A stretch of 64,000 nt of DNA, from positions 7,626,001 through 7,690,000 of the forward strand of contig NZ_CP042437.1 in the NCBI RefSeq assembly GCF_007971525.1. The letters run 5' to 3'. Of this stretch, positions 45,521 to 54,081 are shown one piece after another (within the stretch, counting starts at the first letter, position 1; each line of letters starts with the position of its first letter). The notes beneath the pieces are model-generated. The model worked only from the letters and a program-made list of their open reading frames with translations, did no database searches and was not told where the DNA came from. The translations under genes and the position numbers were made by a program. The stretch comes from Mucilaginibacter ginsenosidivorax. GTDB lineage: Bacteria; Bacteroidota; Bacteroidia; Sphingobacteriales; Sphingobacteriaceae.

Positions 45521-46496
45521 TATACGTGCAGGCATTATAGGCGGTGCGGGATATACCGGCGGCGAAATATTGCGGATACTCATTAACCACCCTAATGTTG
45601 ATATTGCATTTGTACATAGTAACAGCAATGCGGGCAATTATATTTACGAGGTGCATACCGATCTGTTTGGGGATACTGACTTGAAATTCGCTGCCGAGCT
45701 TACAACCAATGTGGATGTACTTTTTCTTTGCGTAGGTCATGGTGATGCCAAAAAGTTTTTGGATGCAAATGATATTCCCGATAGCGTTAAAATTATTGAC
45801 CTGAGCCAGGATTTTCGCTTAACTCAAAACTCGAAACTTAAAACCAAAAACTTTACATACGGTTTGCCAGAGTTGAATCGTGAGGCTATTAAAACAGCAG
45901 AAAACATAGCCAACCCGGGCTGTTTTGCTACTTGTTTACAATTGGGATTGTTGCCCCTGGCATCAAAAGGGTTGCTAAATAACGAAGTACATATCACAGC
46001 GACTACCGGTTCAACAGGTGCAGGCCAAAGCCTGGCAGCCACCTCGCACTTTACATGGCGTAATGATAACTTATCTGTTTACAAGGTATTTAATCACCAG
46101 CATTTGAATGAGATAGGGCAATCTTTAAAGCAGCTACAGTCTGGTTTCGATAAAGCCATCAACTTTGTGCCTTACCGTGGTGACTTTACACGTGGTATCA
46201 TCGCATCGATATACACAGAAAGTGATTTAAGCGAAGATGAAGCTTTAGCGCTATATCAAAACTATTACGAGGGACATCCATTTACCCACGTTACCAACAG
46301 GAACATCGATTTAAAGCAAATTGTAAATACCAACAAATGCTTTATTCAAGTACAAAAACATGGCAATAAAATATTCATTGTCAGCATTATGGATAATTTA
46401 CTTAAAGGCGCATCGGGCCAGGCAGTACAAAACATGAACTTAATGTTCGGACTGGATGAGCGCGCAGGACTACGACTTAAGGCGACTGCTTTTTAA
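45459..46496 (+). CDS. argC: N-acetyl (or N-succinyl)-gamma-glutamyl-phosphate reductase
   Basis: A 345-residue NADPH-dependent enzyme that reduces the acyl-glutamyl phosphate made by ArgB. The dinucleotide motif AGIIGGAGYTGGEILRIL starts at residue ~23, because the first 21 residues derive from a palindromic repeat. The catalytic Cys155 lies in ANPGCFATCLQLG, and FVPYRGDFTRGI and LLKGASGQAVQNMN are family signatures. Residues ~121-131 (LTQNSKLKTKN) replace a normally short loop between LSQDFR and FTYGLPELN and come from an AACTCAAAACTCG-like low-complexity DNA insert. The active-site parts are intact, so the enzyme is probably functional. Confidence 0.96.
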   Translation: MTDNLKDITNSSTPPSGGRGAIRAGIIGGAGYTGGEILRILINHPNVDIAFVHSNSNAGNYIYEVHTDLFGDTDLKFAAELTTNVDVLFLCVGHGDAKKFLDANDIPDSVKIIDLSQDFRLTQNSKLKTKNFTYGLPELNREAIKTAENIANPGCFATCLQLGLLPLASKGLLNNEVHITATTGSTGAGQSLAATSHFTWRNDNLSVYKVFNHQHLNEIGQSLKQLQSGFDKAINFVPYRGDFTRGIIASIYTESDLSEDEALALYQNYYEGHPFTHVTNRNIDLKQIVNTNKCFIQVQKHGNKIFIVSIMDNLLKGASGQAVQNMNLMFGLDERAGLRLKATAF

Positions 46497-46613
46497 GCTG
46501 AAAGGCTAAAGACAGTTGCCGACAATAACCAGGATTTGTTTCAGCAAACAAATGCGCTAATAAATGAAGTTAAGGCAATACTGATTAGCCTTATTAAAAC
46601 AATTAGAAAATAA
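46497..46613 (+). pseudogene. Possible 3' remnant of a four-helix-bundle protein gene
   Basis: After the argC stop the same frame stays open for 38 codons without a start and ends at TAA 46611-46613. The translation includes ADNNQDLFQQTNAL and ends AILISLIKTIRK, which resembles the C-terminal helix of Bacteroidota four-helix-bundle (S23/intervening-sequence) proteins. It is flanked by AAGCTGAAAGGCTAAAG and AGCTTTTGGCCTTCAGCC low-complexity words. It may be a decayed gene; the assignment rests on a short match recalled from memory. Confidence 0.3.
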
Positions 46614-46654
46614 AAGCTTTTGGCCTTCAGCCTTCTGCTTTAAGCTCAACGAAA

Positions 46655-47782
46655 ATGAAATTATTCGACGTATATCCAATCAATCCTATAAATATAGTAA
46701 GAGGCCAGGGTAGCCTTGTGTACGATGCCCAGGACAATGAATATCTTGATATGTACGGCGGTCACGCTGTAATATCTATCGGCCATACGCATCCCCACTA
46801 TGTAAAACGATTAGAAGATCAACTGCACAAACTGGGTTTTTACTCCAACTCTATCGAAATCCCTATCCAAAAAGAGCTGGCCACCAAATTAGGTAAGGTA
46901 TCGGGTAAAGAAGACTATCAACTTTTCTTGTGTAACTCGGGTGCCGAAGCAAACGAGAATGCTTTGAAACTGGCATCATTTTATAATGGTAAAAAGAAAG
47001 TCATCGCATTTACCAAAGCATTTCATGGCCGTACATCATTAGCAGTCGCGGTTACTGATAACCCAAAAATCGTTGCTCCTGTCAACGAAACCGATAATGT
47101 GATATTTTTGCCATGGGCAGATGAAACTGCTTTAGCTCAGGCTTTTGCCGAAAACGAAATATCCTCTGTAATTATCGAAGGCATCCAGGGCGTTGGCGGT
47201 ATCCAGGTTGCTCCTGAGGGATTTCTGCAAAAAATCAGGTCGCTCTGCGATGAATACAATGCCGTTTTTATAGCCGACTCGGTACAATGCGGTTACGGGC
47301 GTACCGGCAAATTCTTCTCGCAGGATTTTGCAGGAGTTGATGCCGATATATATAGCATGGCCAAAGGAATGGGGAATGGTTTCCCGGTTGGCGGTATCAT
47401 TATTTCGCCAAAAATACAGCCTGCGTATGGCATGCTGGGCACCACGTTTGGTGGCAACCACTTGGCTTGTGCCGCCGGATTAGCCGTGCTGGAAGTAATG
47501 GAACAGGACAACCTAATGCAAAATGCTGCCACCGTTGGCGAGTACCTTATAAAGGAACTTAAAAAACTGGAGCAGGTTAAAGAAGTAAGAGGACGTGGCT
47601 TGATGATCGGGATTGAATTGCCCGAAGAATTGGCCCACGCGCGTAAAGAACTTTTATTTAAACACCATATTTTTACAGGCGAAGCGAAACCTAACGTAGT
47701 AAGGTTATTGCCTGCGTTAAACCTAACCAGGGCTCATGCCGATAGGTTCCTGGAAGCTTTTGTAGATGTTTTAAATCAATAG
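46655..47782 (+). CDS. argD: Acetylornithine/succinylornithine aminotransferase
   Basis: A 375-residue class III PLP aminotransferase converting the acyl-glutamate semialdehyde to acyl-ornithine. Motifs are YLDMYGGHAVISIGHTHPHY, CNSGAEANENALKLA, FHGRTSLAVAVT, IADSVQCGYGRTGKFF, and the PLP lysine Lys237 in SMAKGMGNGFPVGG. TTFGGNHLACAAGLAVLE follows. It is about 25-30 residues shorter than many ArgD proteins because the N-terminus starts directly at LFDVYP, which is usual in Bacteroidota. It lies 158 bp after argC and 26 bp before the carbamoyltransferase gene, inside the arginine operon. Confidence 0.95.
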   Translation: MKLFDVYPINPINIVRGQGSLVYDAQDNEYLDMYGGHAVISIGHTHPHYVKRLEDQLHKLGFYSNSIEIPIQKELATKLGKVSGKEDYQLFLCNSGAEANENALKLASFYNGKKKVIAFTKAFHGRTSLAVAVTDNPKIVAPVNETDNVIFLPWADETALAQAFAENEISSVIIEGIQGVGGIQVAPEGFLQKIRSLCDEYNAVFIADSVQCGYGRTGKFFSQDFAGVDADIYSMAKGMGNGFPVGGIIISPKIQPAYGMLGTTFGGNHLACAAGLAVLEVMEQDNLMQNAATVGEYLIKELKKLEQVKEVRGRGLMIGIELPEELAHARKELLFKHHIFTGEAKPNVVRLLPALNLTRAHADRFLEAFVDVLNQ

Positions 47783-47808
47783 ATAGCAATATATAATAAT
47801 CCCGACTG

Positions 47809-48756
47809 ATGAAACTATTTTCTTCTGTAAACGACGTTACTGATATTGATGCCCTTGTAAAAGAAGCGTTGGCGCTTAAGCAAAACCCTTATGCCAACCA
47901 GGAATTGGGCAAAAATAAAACCCTTGCATTGGTGTTTTTAAACCCAAGCCTGCGTACACGCATGAGCACGCAAAAAGCGGCCCTTAACCTGGGCATGAAT
48001 GTAATGGTGCTTAATATCGATAAAGAAGGCTGGGCATTGGAGCTTCGCGACGGGGTTGTAATGGACGGCACAACCGTCGAGCATATACGTGAAGCGGCGG
48101 GTGTTATGGGCCAGTATGCTGATATTATAGGTGTGCGTTCATTCCCCGGCCTGCGTAACCGCGAAGAAGATTATAGCGAAATGATATTTAACAAGTTTGT
48201 AGAGTTTTGCAAAGTACCGGTAGTTAGCCTGGAATCGGCTACCCGCCATCCTTTGCAAAGCCTTGCGGATTTGGTTACTATAACAGAATTAAAAACTACT
48301 GCCCGCCCTAAAGTTGTATTAACCTGGGCGCCGCATATCAAACCGCTGCCGCAAGCCGTGCCAAATTCATTTTCTGAGTGGATGTGCAAGGCAGATGTTG
48401 ATTTTACCATCGTACAGCCTAAAGGATATGAGCTTTGTGCCGATTTTACCCAAGGTGCAACCATCAGTTATAACCAGGATGAGGCCTTAGTTGATGCCGA
48501 TTTTATCTATGTAAAAAACTGGTCGGCCTATGAGCCGTATGGTAATATACTCGGTAAAAATGAGGAATGGATGCTGACCAACGAAAAGTTGAAATTAACC
48601 AATAATGCTAAGGTGATGCATTGTTTACCTGTTCGCCGCAACTTAGAGCTGTCTGACGAGATTTTGGATGGGCCTAACAGCATTGTGGTGCATGAGGCGG
48701 GTAACCGCGTATGGGCTGCTCAGGCTGTGTTAAAGCAAATGCTGGAAAGCTTGTAG
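47809..48756 (+). CDS. N-acetyl/N-succinyl-ornithine carbamoyltransferase (ArgF' type)
   Basis: A 315-residue transcarbamylase. The carbamoyl-phosphate motif is present as NPSLRTRMSTQKAA, together with HPLQSLADL and HCLPVRRNLELSDE. The long insertion RSFPGLRNREEDYSE and the overall layout match the Bacteroidota enzyme studied in Bacteroides fragilis, which uses N-succinyl-ornithine, rather than ordinary ornithine carbamoyltransferase. Related Xanthomonas enzymes use N-acetyl-ornithine. I cannot decide between the two acyl groups by eye. Its presence means ornithine stays acylated until after carbamoylation, which requires a later deacylase not found in the window. Confidence 0.93.
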   Translation: MKLFSSVNDVTDIDALVKEALALKQNPYANQELGKNKTLALVFLNPSLRTRMSTQKAALNLGMNVMVLNIDKEGWALELRDGVVMDGTTVEHIREAAGVMGQYADIIGVRSFPGLRNREEDYSEMIFNKFVEFCKVPVVSLESATRHPLQSLADLVTITELKTTARPKVVLTWAPHIKPLPQAVPNSFSEWMCKADVDFTIVQPKGYELCADFTQGATISYNQDEALVDADFIYVKNWSAYEPYGNILGKNEEWMLTNEKLKLTNNAKVMHCLPVRRNLELSDEILDGPNSIVVHEAGNRVWAAQAVLKQMLESL

Positions 48757-48830
48757 TTAGCTTTTGTAGTTACATACTTTTTTAGCAAAAATCATAACTC
48801 TTGATTCTTGACTCTTGATTCTCGAGAACT

Positions 48831-49439
48831 ATGTACATACCCGCTTTCAATAAATTTCCAAACCAGCAGGAAGCCATTAATTTTATGCAACGTTATAGCT
48901 TTGCCACTATAGTTACGGCTGATCATGATGTGCCGGTTGCTACGCATCTCCCCTTTTTGATTGAACAGCGCGATGATAAGGTAGCGCTGTTATCTCATTT
49001 TGCCAAAGCAAACCCACAGGCACTGGGCATCATTAATAAACCGGTATTGGTGATATTTACTGAACCGCATGCTTACATATCCCCGGCCAATTACGAAAAG
49101 GAAAACAACGTACCCACCTGGAATTATTTAGCTGTACACGCCTATGGAAAAGCAAGTTTATTAGCCGAGGAAAATGAAACAGTCGAATTGTTAGCCAAAA
49201 TGATAAACAATTATGAGCCTGGTTATTTGCAACAATGGAATAACCTGCCCGGCGATTACAAGCAAAAAATGATAAAAGGCATTGTGGCATTTGAAATTAT
49301 TGTCGACGATTTGCAAGGCAAACAAAAGCTAAGTCAGAATAGATCAGCGCTCGAGCGTGAAAATATCATCAATACACTAAGCAAAAGTGAAGATTCGGTT
49401 GAAAGCGAGATAGCCAACTATATGTCGAAATTAAAATAG
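48831..49439 (+). CDS. PaiB-like FMN-binding protein
   Basis: A 202-residue split-barrel protein of the PaiB family. Typical segments are MYIPAFNKFPNQQEAINFMQ, SFATIVTADHDVPVATHLPF, HFAKANPQ and PTWNYLAVHAYGKASLL. In Bacillus, PaiB influences sporulation and protease genes; elsewhere these are simply FMN-binding proteins that may protect against oxidative stress. It lies 74 bp after the carbamoyltransferase in the same direction, preceded by TTGATTCTTGACTC low-complexity repeats. It converges on the antiporter gene with only 2 bp between the two stop codons and no visible terminator. Confidence 0.88.
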   Translation: MYIPAFNKFPNQQEAINFMQRYSFATIVTADHDVPVATHLPFLIEQRDDKVALLSHFAKANPQALGIINKPVLVIFTEPHAYISPANYEKENNVPTWNYLAVHAYGKASLLAEENETVELLAKMINNYEPGYLQQWNNLPGDYKQKMIKGIVAFEIIVDDLQGKQKLSQNRSALERENIINTLSKSEDSVESEIANYMSKLK

Positions 49440-49441
49440 CA

Positions 49442-50686
49442 TTATTCGATGTACTTAGATGCCCTGTTTATCATCGCATTAAGTGTCAATCCCTGAACTA
49501 TTACTGAAAATATAACTATAAAATAACTTCCCGATAAGATCAGATGACGGTAGGGTGTATTTGGCAAAGTTAACGCTAAGGCGATGGAGATACCTCCCCT
49601 TAAGCCGGCCCAGGTCATTACGTTAATATTACTGTAATTAACCTTTAACGACCGCCTTAAAAAGGTAAGCGGCAACATGATACTTAACCAGCGGGCAATC
49701 AATATAAATACAATAGATATGCTCCCTGTAACCCAATAATTATTTACAAACGGTAAATTAATAAGTTGCAGGCCTATCATCACAAACAAAATAGTGTTCA
49801 GCATTTCATCAACCAGTTGCCAAAATTTTTCCAATGATTCATGCGAACGCTCTTTATTATCCTGGTTAATGGAATGGCTTCCGGCAAACAAACCTGCGGT
49901 TACCACTGCTAATGGAATAGAAAATTCGAAAATGGTAGCCAGTACTGATAAGCCCATTACCAAAGCCAAAGAGATAAGCACAATGGTTTGAAAATCCTTT
50001 ACCGACTTCATGAGGCGTTGTGCCAGGTACCCAAAAGCAGCCCCGGCCATTATACCCAGGAAAACTTCCTTTAAGATAAGTATCGCGACTTTCGAGGCTT
50101 CGATATTTTTTTCGCCTACATTGGTTATTTCAAGTAAAATCACAAATAATACTAAGCCTACCCCATCGTTAAACAGCGATTCGCCAGAGATAATAGTCTC
50201 CAGGTGCGCAGGCAACTTTGAGTTTTTAACAATTGCCGAAACCGCTACCGGGTCGGTAGGTGATACTAAAGCCCCAAACAAAAGACAATAAATAAGTGGC
50301 ATGTGGATATGAAAAAAGGGGGCCAGGTAATACAATAGAAAACCGAAAATGGCAGTAGATAATATTACCCCTAATGTGCTAAGTATTAGTACAGGCCGCA
50401 TTTCTTTTTTTAGCTTTTTTCCATCGAGGTTAAACGCGCTCGAAAACAGCAGGAAACCAAGCATAATATTGAGCACTACCTTCGAAAAATCGATATTCTT
50501 GGCAAGAGTAGTTAAGTACCTGGCCGTTGCAGGATTCAGCTTATCAACAATCAGTATAGCAATAGAAACTATGGTGGCTATTAAAACAATTCCGATGGTA
50601 CCCGGAAGTTTTATAAAGCGAGCATTTAAGTAGGAAAAAAATGCACTTACAATAACCAATAAAGCAATTACAACAAATAGATCCAT
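49442..50686 (-). CDS. CPA1-family Na+/H+ (or K+/H+) antiporter
   Basis: A 414-residue integral membrane protein with about twelve hydrophobic helices. The NhaP/NHE signature is clear: GALVSPTDPVAVSAIVKNSK and the ion-binding ESLFNDGVGLVLFVILLEI with the paired Asn-Asp. AGLRGGISIALALTLP is the conserved arginine-containing helix near the end. There is no long cytosolic tail, so regulation by nucleotide-binding domains is not expected. It is a single gene on the minus strand. It probably adjusts internal pH and sodium. Confidence 0.93.
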   Translation of the reverse strand: MDLFVVIALLVIVSAFFSYLNARFIKLPGTIGIVLIATIVSIAILIVDKLNPATARYLTTLAKNIDFSKVVLNIMLGFLLFSSAFNLDGKKLKKEMRPVLILSTLGVILSTAIFGFLLYYLAPFFHIHMPLIYCLLFGALVSPTDPVAVSAIVKNSKLPAHLETIISGESLFNDGVGLVLFVILLEITNVGEKNIEASKVAILILKEVFLGIMAGAAFGYLAQRLMKSVKDFQTIVLISLALVMGLSVLATIFEFSIPLAVVTAGLFAGSHSINQDNKERSHESLEKFWQLVDEMLNTILFVMIGLQLINLPFVNNYWVTGSISIVFILIARWLSIMLPLTFLRRSLKVNYSNINVMTWAGLRGGISIALALTLPNTPYRHLILSGSYFIVIFSVIVQGLTLNAMINRASKYIE

Positions 50687-50743
50687 AGGCGTTTACTTTG
50701 TTACTAATAAAATAAACGCCGCAATGTTTTAAATCAACTGTTT

Positions 50744-52042
50744 TTATTTAGACTCGGGATCCGTCATCCGGGTTTCCGTATCAAAATAACGTACAATCAG
50801 GCGGTTATCGCTGTTTTTATTAAAGTAGTTAATTGCCCAGCTAAAAAATATAATTCCCTTATTGGTAAAACCGGCCAACGACATTAAATGCACAAAGCCC
50901 CACAATAACCAGGCAAAAAAACCCTGGAAATGCAACTTCCCTAAATCGGCCACAGCTTTGTTACGCCCAATTGTAGCTAACGATCCTTTATCTTTATATT
51001 TAAATGGTACAGTAGCCTGGTTATTCAATATCCGCACCAGGTTTTTGGCAAGCCACTCCCCCTGCTGGATAGCGGCAGGAGCAACTCCCGGATGCCCGTT
51101 CGGTGTCTCGGCCGTAATCATAGCCGATACATCGCCAATGGCAAAAATATTGCTATAACCATTTACTTTATTAATTTCATCAACTTGTATGCGGTTACCC
51201 CTTGTAATATTAGTTGGGGGTAAGCCGGCGGGTACCTCGCCTTTTACGCCTGCAGCCCATAAAACATTGCGGGTAAGTATGGTTGTTCCATCATCTATTT
51301 TAAGCAAAACACCATCGTAGCTTTGCACGTGTACGCTATTGTAAATAGTAACGTCCATATCTTCCAAAAACCTTTTCGCTTTTGCCGATGCTGCCGGCGA
51401 GAAGGCGCCAAGCACAACATCCTTACCCTCAATCAGGTAAACTTTCATATTATGTTTACGCAAGCCATGATAATCTTTCATCAAAATTAACTGCCGCATT
51501 TCGGCAAGCGCACCTGATAGCTCTACGCCGGTTGGCCCCCCACCTACTACAACAAAAGTCATCAAAGCTGCTTTCTCTTCCGGATCTTTGGTGACTAACG
51601 ACATTTCGAGATTTTGCAATATCAAACTACGCAGGTTTAATGCCTCCGGGATATTCTTCATCGGCATAGCAAAGTGTTCAATTTCCTTGTTGCCAAAAAA
51701 GTTGGTATTTGAACCTGTCGCAATAATCAGGTAATCGTAATATATCGTACCTATATTGCTGGTAAGCGTGTTGGTTTCAGGGTGTATCTGTTCAACCTCT
51801 GCAAGCGCAAACCTGAAGTTCTCCTGTTTTGTAAAAATCCTCCTGATTGGGAAACCGATAGAATCGGCGGCTATAGAACCGGCAGCTACCTGGTACAGCA
51901 AGGGCTGAAATGTATGGTAATTATGTTTATCAAGCAGCAGTACATCTACCGGCGCATTTTTAAGGTTCTTTGCTAATTCAAGTCCTCCAAAACCGCCGCC
52001 GATGATCACGACACGTGGCTTTGTACCTTTCTTTTTATCCAT
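50744..52042 (-). CDS. ndh: Type II NADH:quinone oxidoreductase
   Basis: A 432-residue non-proton-pumping NADH dehydrogenase. The FAD-binding motif VVIIGGGFGGLELAKNL is at residues 11-27 and the NADH motif FVVVGGGPTGVELSGALAE at about 167-185. ATGSNTNFFG, LWAAGVKGE and FAIGDVSAM are the other conserved segments. The C-terminal ~65 residues contain amphipathic or hydrophobic helices (FFAWLLWGFVHLMSLAGF) that attach it to the inner membrane. It feeds electrons to the menaquinone pool. It lies 57 bp upstream of the antiporter gene in the same direction, so the two may be co-transcribed. Confidence 0.95.
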   Translation of the reverse strand: MDKKKGTKPRVVIIGGGFGGLELAKNLKNAPVDVLLLDKHNYHTFQPLLYQVAAGSIAADSIGFPIRRIFTKQENFRFALAEVEQIHPETNTLTSNIGTIYYDYLIIATGSNTNFFGNKEIEHFAMPMKNIPEALNLRSLILQNLEMSLVTKDPEEKAALMTFVVVGGGPTGVELSGALAEMRQLILMKDYHGLRKHNMKVYLIEGKDVVLGAFSPAASAKAKRFLEDMDVTIYNSVHVQSYDGVLLKIDDGTTILTRNVLWAAGVKGEVPAGLPPTNITRGNRIQVDEINKVNGYSNIFAIGDVSAMITAETPNGHPGVAPAAIQQGEWLAKNLVRILNNQATVPFKYKDKGSLATIGRNKAVADLGKLHFQGFFAWLLWGFVHLMSLAGFTNKGIIFFSWAINYFNKNSDNRLIVRYFDTETRMTDPESK

Positions 52043-52245
52043 AGGAAAATTTTACAGCAAGTTTAATGCCTTAAATTGATGTATACTAATTATTTCATAA
52101 TCAAATTTTAAACTTACATTACTGTAACCAAACAATCATTTTTGAATCATTTTTACCGGAAATAGACTATAATTTCTTATTTTTAACAGATTTCTATTTA
52201 AAATGCGGTCAAATTAACAAGTGCCGTATTAAATTATTGTGAAGA

Positions 52246-53091
52246 ATGAACAAAAGTGATACAGTTTCTATTAAATCGACCGAAATAGCAGGCAAAAAAA
52301 GTCTGCATGTTATCAAAATCGGTGGAAATGTAATAGATAACTCCGAAAACTTATATCATTTCCTGAAAGATTTTGAAACGCTGGATGGATATAAAATATT
52401 GGTACATGGCGGAGGCAAGGTAGCCACACAAATAGCAGGAGATTTGGGGATTGAAGCGAAGCTTGTTGATGGCCGGCGCATAACAGATATAGAAACGCTA
52501 AAAGTGGTTACCATGGTATATGGCGGCCTCATCAATAAAAATATAGTGGCTCAGTTACAACGTTTTGGTAATAACGCTATAGGGCTTACAGGCGCTGATG
52601 GCAATTTCATAAAAGCAAAAAAACGCCCGGTAAAAACTATCGATTATGGTTTTGTAGGCGATATCGACGAAAACTCTATCAACCCGGGTAATATAAGCAA
52701 ATTGATGGAAGCGGGCTTTACCCCTGTTTTTTGCGCGATAACGCATGATGGCGAAGGGCAGTTGTTAAACACCAATGCCGATACCATTGCATCGGCATTA
52801 GCGGTGAACCTGGCATCGTTATATGATACAACGCTGATATATTGCTTTGAAAAAAAGGGGGTTTTGCAGGATATTGATGATGAAGATTCATTAATACGGG
52901 AGATAAACCCGGAGCATTACGAAGAATTAAAAAAGGAACGAATTATACACAGCGGTATGCTGCCTAAACTCGATAATGCATTTACAGCAATAGCCTGCGG
53001 CGTAAAAGCTGTAATAATTGGCAAAAGCGACGATTTAGGAAATATAAAGAACAACAAACCATTTGGAACTCGTTTAAGTAAAACCACATGA
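52246..53091 (+). CDS. argB: Acetylglutamate (or succinylglutamate) kinase
   Basis: A 281-residue amino-acid kinase that phosphorylates N-acyl-glutamate. Features: HVIKIGGNVIDNSENL, the Gly-rich KILVHGGGKVATQIAGDLG, GLTGADGNFIKAKK, and LLNTNADTIASALAVNL with the conserved Asp. In Bacteroides the orthologue prefers N-succinyl-glutamate; the sequence alone does not settle this here. The first ~20 residues are variable, so the start may be slightly downstream. The stop overlaps the proC start by 4 bp (ATGA), indicating tight translational coupling. It is separated from the main arg cluster by PaiB, antiporter and NDH-2. Confidence 0.95.
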   Translation: MNKSDTVSIKSTEIAGKKSLHVIKIGGNVIDNSENLYHFLKDFETLDGYKILVHGGGKVATQIAGDLGIEAKLVDGRRITDIETLKVVTMVYGGLINKNIVAQLQRFGNNAIGLTGADGNFIKAKKRPVKTIDYGFVGDIDENSINPGNISKLMEAGFTPVFCAITHDGEGQLLNTNADTIASALAVNLASLYDTTLIYCFEKKGVLQDIDDEDSLIREINPEHYEELKKERIIHSGMLPKLDNAFTAIACGVKAVIIGKSDDLGNIKNNKPFGTRLSKTT

Positions 53092-53909
53092 ACGCATCAC
53101 AGCAAATAGCCATTTTGGGCTCTGGAAACATCGGGCTTTCGTTAGCCAAAGGGTTGGTTAAAGCAGGTATTTGCAAACCCCAGCAAATAACACTTACACG
53201 CAGAAATGTAGCTGCACTGGCAGATTACGCCGCTTTAGGCTACCATACTACTGATAACAATTTAAAAGCCGTTAAAAAATCGGATATCATAGTTTTGGCA
53301 GTTTTACCTCAACAATTAAATAAATTACTTGACGAGATAAGGCCTGCCATTAAGCCCGAAAAACAACTCCTGATATCAGTAATATCCGGCGTTAGCTGCA
53401 GCGATATTCGCCAGCAACTGGAATTAAACGTACAGGTGGTGCGTGCGATGCCTAATACTGCGATTGCCATTGGCCACTCCATGACCTGTATTGCCACAGA
53501 TAACGGTACCAATAAAAACATTAACCTGGTAAAATCACTTTTTGATACCGTTGGTGTAAGCATCCAGATTAATGAAGAATTAATGACATCAGCTACCGCG
53601 CTTTGTGCCTGCGGCATCGCCTTCTTTTTACGCTCTATCCGCGCTGCATCGCAAGGCGGTACCGAGATTGGTTTTCATGCCGGCGACGCATTGAAAATGG
53701 CTGCACAAACGGCCAAAGGCGCTGCCGATTTGTTATTGCAGCTATCATCGCACCCCGAACAGGAAATTGATAAGGTAACATCACCAAGTGGTTGTACCAT
53801 TGCCGGCCTTAATGAGATGGAACACAATGGCTTTAGTTCGGCCATGATCAAGGGGATTAAATTATCCGCCGAAAAGGCCGGCGACCTTTATAAAAAGGAA
53901 GAGCATTAA
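53088..53909 (+). CDS. proC: Pyrroline-5-carboxylate reductase
   Basis: A 273-residue NAD(P)H-dependent enzyme performing the last step of proline synthesis. The Rossmann motif AILGSGNIGLSLAKGL is at the N-terminus. VVRAMPNTAIAIGHSMT and the dimerisation-domain signature SPSGCTIAGLNEMEHNG confirm the family. It is coupled to argB by a 4-bp overlap. The pairing of an arginine and a proline gene, both drawing on glutamate semialdehyde-type chemistry, is seen in several Bacteroidota. Confidence 0.96.
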   Translation: MNASQQIAILGSGNIGLSLAKGLVKAGICKPQQITLTRRNVAALADYAALGYHTTDNNLKAVKKSDIIVLAVLPQQLNKLLDEIRPAIKPEKQLLISVISGVSCSDIRQQLELNVQVVRAMPNTAIAIGHSMTCIATDNGTNKNINLVKSLFDTVGVSIQINEELMTSATALCACGIAFFLRSIRAASQGGTEIGFHAGDALKMAAQTAKGAADLLLQLSSHPEQEIDKVTSPSGCTIAGLNEMEHNGFSSAMIKGIKLSAEKAGDLYKKEEH

Positions 53910-53932
53910 TATTGACACACAAATTGGCACTA

Positions 53933-54056
53933 ATTTTATCGAATTACACGAATTAGATTAGCGTAAAGTCAGTGTCAACATAGTAGTTATATCATATAAA
54001 GTTTTCATATCTAAATAGACAGAAATTTGTTTTTTATTCGTGTAATTCGACAAAAT
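53933..54056. repeat. Inverted repeat between proC and the aspartate kinase gene
   Basis: Arms at 53933-53955 (ATTTTATCGAATTACACGAA...) and 54034-54056 (...TTCGTGTAATTCGACAAAAT) match as reverse complements at about 21 of 23 positions, around a 78-bp centre. The right arm ends 25 bp before the aspartate kinase ATG and is followed by related CGTGTCTATTCGTGT words. It is probably a genomic repeat rather than an operator. Confidence 0.75.
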
Positions 54057-54081
54057 CCGTGTCTATTCGTGTTTTTAAATA

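Noticed and set aside
47809..48756. Ordinary ornithine carbamoyltransferase (argF)
   Set aside because: The long RSFPGLRNREEDYSE insertion and Bacteroidota arg cluster context fit the acyl-ornithine (ArgF') class instead.
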